From positions 1 to 6,160 of the forward strand of contig PPDG01000537.1 in assembly GCA_002899795.1 (NCBI GenBank): a stretch of 6,160 nucleotides of DNA, read 5' to 3'. Positions 4,420 to 6,160 of the stretch are shown in pieces. The stretch comes from Desulfobacteraceae bacterium (lineage in GTDB: Bacteria; Desulfobacterota; Syntrophobacteria; BM002). The notes beneath the pieces were generated by a model. The model saw only the letters and a program-made list of their open reading frames with translations, ran no database searches and was not told where the DNA came from. Each line of letters begins with the position of its first letter. The first letter of the stretch is position 1. The translations under genes and the position numbers were made by a program.

Positions 4420-4914
4420 CTAATTAGGCTGATTGGCCTCAACCAACCATTCGTACAATGATTCCACACACTCTTTGATGTCCTCGAAGCAAAACCGATA
4501 GGCTTCCAGGTTACGACCGTACGGATCGCTTATGCCACGTTCACGAGAACCATAGCGGGCGAAATGACGGAGGAGTAAGATTTTTTCGGAGGCTTGGGGG
4601 TGGTCGGCTATCAATTCGTGGCCCTGGTGGGACTCCATGACCAAAACAAGGTCGGCGTTATCGATGAGCTCTGCAGTGATAAGGCGCGCTTTGTGCTCTT
4701 CCAGCGAGATGGAGTTTTCTCTTGCCACACGCACGGCATTGAAAGATGCTGAGTTACCGGGGAGGGCAATGAGTCCTGCAGAGCCTACCTGCATGCCGGT
4801 GATGGGATTTTCCCATAGCAGGGCTTTAAGGTGCCATTCTGCCATAGGGCTGCGGCAGATGTTGCCGGCGCAGACGAAGAGAATATTTCGGATATTGGCA
4901 GGAGAGAATGTCAT
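4420..4914 (-). CDS. Low-molecular-weight protein tyrosine phosphatase
   Basis: This 164-aa cytoplasmic enzyme should remove phosphate from protein tyrosine (or act as the related arsenate reductase) through a cysteinyl-phosphate intermediate. The N-terminal P-loop VCAGNICRSP (residues 14-23) is complete: nucleophile C15, R21 and the CX5R spacing. SAGL (45-48) follows, VLVMESH (90-96) lies mid-protein, and the general acid is in SDPYG (129-133), D130. Length is typical (about 150-160 aa). ATG 4914 is preferred because the family begins a few residues before the P-loop. An in-frame TTG at 4932, directly after the Hsp20 stop codon, would add six residues; neither start has a good ribosome site. 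The gene begins 18 nt after the upstream Hsp20 stop, so translation is probably coupled. Substrate is unknown: Wzc-type kinases, arginine phosphate or arsenate cannot be separated here. Confidence 0.92.
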   Translation of the reverse strand: MTFSPANIRNILFVCAGNICRSPMAEWHLKALLWENPITGMQVGSAGLIALPGNSASFNAVRVARENSISLEEHKARLITAELIDNADLVLVMESHQGHELIADHPQASEKILLLRHFARYGSRERGISDPYGRNLEAYRFCFEDIKECVESLYEWLVEANQPN

Positions 4915-4932
4915 AGAGTGGTCCCACAGCAA

Positions 4933-5334
4933 CTAACCAGCTTTTACTTCAATTTTCCTTGGCTTGACTTTCTCCGCCTTGGGCAGCACGAGCCGGAGAA
5001 CTCCGTCTTTGACAGTAGCTGTTATTGAGCTCTGGTCAATGCGATCCGACAGCGTAAATTGACGGTGAAAGATTCCGGTCTCAAACTCTTGGAGCAGGTA
5101 TTCCTCTTTTTCGGAGGTCAGTTGTTCGACCTCACCTGAGACGGTTAGCTGGTTTTCATGCAAATCGATACTGACATTCTCACTGGCCACCCCGGGCATA
5201 TCGGCCAACAGGGTGATTTCTGCCTCGGACTCAAAAATATCCACTGCCGGAATGAAAACAGGGCCGGGTTTTGTTCGTTCACCTGCACTCTCCAGTTCCC
5301 GTTTATCTCGAACCTGAAGTTCCTTATCGCTCAT
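4933..5334 (-). CDS. Hsp20/alpha-crystallin small heat-shock protein (second of pair)
   Basis: This 133-aa ATP-independent holdase binds unfolding proteins in the cytoplasm and keeps them refoldable. A short charged N-terminal arm (1-25) precedes the alpha-crystallin domain (about 28-119). Visible there are FIPAVDIFES, ADMPGV (44-49), the helix-poor central strands with ETGIFHRQFTL (85-95), and the signature ATVKDGVLRLVLPK (106-119). The C-terminal tail carries an I-x-V motif (IEV, 128-130) that docks between subunits. ATG 5334 has AGGAGG 8 nt upstream. It follows the other Hsp20 gene by 36 nt and precedes the phosphatase gene by 18 nt, so the three form one transcription unit. The short N-terminal arm, lacking the Phe/Trp-rich segment of its partner, suggests different client binding or oligomer size. 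Confidence 0.95.
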   Translation of the reverse strand: MSDKELQVRDKRELESAGERTKPGPVFIPAVDIFESEAEITLLADMPGVASENVSIDLHENQLTVSGEVEQLTSEKEEYLLQEFETGIFHRQFTLSDRIDQSSITATVKDGVLRLVLPKAEKVKPRKIEVKAG

Positions 5335-5370
5335 TACATTTACCTCCTCTGGAATCCAATCATCCTTGAT

Positions 5371-5835
5371 TCAGGCGGGCTTGACTTCTATTTGCCGTGC
5401 TTTGACTTCTGGAGCCTTGGGCAAAGTAATGATGAGTAGCCCATTTTTGCAGACTGCGGCAACTTTGCTACTATCAATGTGAGTGGGCAGCGAGGTGATA
5501 CGTTTGAAGCTGCCAGCCTCCCGCTCCCTACGATGATAGGAGACGTTTTCGCCCTCAAGCGGAATCTTGCGCTCGCCGTTGATAATCAGATCATTACCCT
5601 GCGTAGTGATTTCAATGTCCTCAGGATCAACTCCCGGTAGTTCAGCCCTTACATAGTAATTATCCTCGTCCTCCGTAATGTTGAGATGAGGATAAACTCC
5701 TGCTGGTCTCGAGGCCTCCCGGGTATCGGTGAGGGTATTATAGATCCTGTGCATCTCACGCTGTAAACGCTGCATTTCAGAAAAGGGGTCGAAACGGTAG
5801 CCAGACCGGCCGGGCCTCCATTTAATAATGGTCAT
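5371..5835 (-). CDS. Hsp20/alpha-crystallin small heat-shock protein (first of pair)
   Basis: This 154-aa holdase chaperone is the promoter-proximal gene of the operon. The N-terminal arm (1-45) starts MTIIKWRPGR and has an amphipathic helix with FDPFSEMQRLQREMHRI (15-31), typical of class A bacterial small heat-shock proteins. The alpha-crystallin domain spans about 48-140, with PHLNITED, AELPGVDPEDI (64-74), REREAGSFKRITSLP (103-117) and the signature AVCKNGLLIITLPK (127-140). The C-terminal anchor is IEV (149-151). ATG 5835 is preceded by AGGAGG at 8 nt. It shares the domain order of the following Hsp20 but is clearly diverged from it, so the pair is an old duplication or two lineages kept together. 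A pair of this kind may form mixed oligomers (inference). Confidence 0.97.
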   Translation of the reverse strand: MTIIKWRPGRSGYRFDPFSEMQRLQREMHRIYNTLTDTREASRPAGVYPHLNITEDEDNYYVRAELPGVDPEDIEITTQGNDLIINGERKIPLEGENVSYHRREREAGSFKRITSLPTHIDSSKVAAVCKNGLLIITLPKAPEVKARQIEVKPA

Positions 5836-5842
5836 CGTTTTT

Positions 5843-5875
5843 TCCTCCTCTCTCCCTGATTCCTAACCAAAAAGA
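5843..5875 (-). promoter_or_regulatory. Possible fourU-like hairpin masking the first hsp20 ribosome site
   Basis: In the transcript, UCUUUUU (5875-5869) can pair with AGGAGGA (5849-5843), which is the Shine-Dalgarno of the first hsp20. This gives seven pairs including three G-U, around a 19-nt loop. Small heat-shock genes are classic hosts of RNA thermometers. The pairing is weak and the loop large, so this is only a candidate. Confidence 0.25.
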
Positions 5876-5888
5876 CCGACTCGTAAGA

Positions 5889-5928
5889 AAAATAAGCAGG
5901 GAGACTCCAACTGTCAATTCTTCAAGGG
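5889..5928 (-). promoter_or_regulatory. Promoter of the hsp20-hsp20-ptp operon
   Basis: On the minus strand TTGACA (5917-5912) is followed after 17 bp by TATTTT (5894-5889), a strong sigma-70 promoter. It predicts a start near 5882 and a leader of about 47 nt. CCCTTGAA (5928-5921), which resembles the -35 of sigma-32 heat-shock promoters, lies just upstream. However, no CCCCAT-type -10 stands at the correct distance, so a heat-shock promoter is only a possibility. Confidence 0.7.
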
Positions 5929-5944
5929 CCTAAAGGGGCAAGAG

Positions 5945-5975
5945 GAAAAACCACTGGCTTGGTCATTTCTCATAT
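5945..5975 (-). terminator. Weak possible terminator after the right-edge gene
   Basis: On the minus strand a short ACCA/TGGT stem with loop AGCCAG is followed by five T, about 50-70 nt after the stop at 6022. The stem has only four pairs, so this is marginal. Some end of transcription is expected here because a strong promoter follows. Confidence 0.2.
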
Positions 5976-6021
5976 ATCCTTGATCTCTCCGCGCCACCGA
6001 GTCGTCCCAGTCCTCCTACTG

Positions 6022-6160
6022 CTATTTCTTCTTCGCTCGAGCAACACTGATAACCTGTGCCTTGGAGAGACAGAGCAACTCCTTGAAGGTGGTGGCAAAC
6101 ATGTTGCTGGTAGTACCACCGGCAGGGTAGATTTTGGCAAAGCGGTTGAGGCTCTCATCC
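6022..6160 (-). CDS. C-terminal 45 residues of an unidentified protein, weakly ScpA-like
   Basis: The frame is open from the right edge to TAG (6024-6022) and encodes a coherent protein end: RFAKIYPAGG, then FATTFKELLCLSKAQVISVA, then a basic tail RAKKK. The pattern T-F-x-x-L-L-x-L-x-K-x-x-x-I-x-V, preceded by a hydrophobic F-x-x-I-Y-P, resembles the C-terminal winged helix of ScpA/kleisin proteins (typically TFLALLEL-x-K-x-x-x-I-x-V). The expected final FG-D-I segment is missing and only 45 residues are visible. Many helical proteins could produce such a pattern. It is co-directional with the hsp20 operon, ending 186 nt before it. Confidence 0.6.
   Translation of the reverse strand, partial: DESLNRFAKIYPAGGTTSNMFATTFKELLCLSKAQVISVARAKKK

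Noticed and set aside
5970..6158. 62-codon minus-strand frame at the right edge
   Set aside because: It overlaps, in another frame, the coherent protein end finishing at 6022. Its Ser/Arg/Pro-rich translation is typical of a shadow frame.

Overview
The window reads as one stretch of chromosome from a free-living, probably Gram-negative bacterium. It has compact genes with good Shine-Dalgarno sequences, mid-range GC content, and wide intergenic gaps filled with repeats. The gene set (E. coli-like MscS, MscL with a zinc-ribbon tail, a tandem Hsp20 pair, a Cys/His-rich mini-protein) and the repeat types recall Desulfobacterota (former Deltaproteobacteria) or related anaerobes. That placement is an impression, since no rRNA or other marker gene is present. 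Almost every gene is on the minus strand. The exception is the small Cys/His protein at 755-976.

Layout. 1-271: 5' part of an unrecognised minus-strand gene that runs off the left edge. 272-754: long non-coding gap with a 109-bp palindromic element nested between two 7-bp-periodic arrays. 755-976 (+): 73-aa protein with three C-x2-C-x8-H-x-C modules, followed by its own terminator. 1046-1143: inverted pair of 9-bp-periodic arrays whose edge touches the stop codon of the next gene. 1143-1547 (-): hypothetical helical, charged protein. 1680-2510 (-): mscS. 2511-2973: gap with short direct repeats, a strong 41-bp palindrome and the mscL terminator. 2974-3435 (-): mscL with a C-terminal zinc ribbon. 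3719-4168 (-): hotdog thioesterase of the YbgC/4HBT type. 4228-4404: second inverted set of heptamer arrays. 4420-4914 (-), 4933-5334 (-) and 5371-5835 (-): low-molecular-weight phosphatase and two Hsp20 chaperones, read as hsp20-hsp20-ptp from a clear sigma-70 promoter at 5889-5917. 6022-6160 (-): C-terminal end of a protein entering from the right, with a weak ScpA-like look.

Functionally the central part is a stress neighbourhood. The two mechanosensitive channels release solutes on hypo-osmotic shock, and the two small heat-shock proteins hold unfolding proteins. The thioesterase and phosphatase are housekeeping or signalling enzymes whose substrates cannot be read from sequence. I see no defence system, CRISPR array, transposase, integrase, phage gene or RNA gene. 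The most unusual content is the intergenic DNA: three gaps hold repeat elements built on one plan (short tandem 7- or 9-mers at one end, the same motif inverted at the other). Two protein curiosities are the zinc-ribbon tail on MscL and the three-module Cys/His mini-protein.
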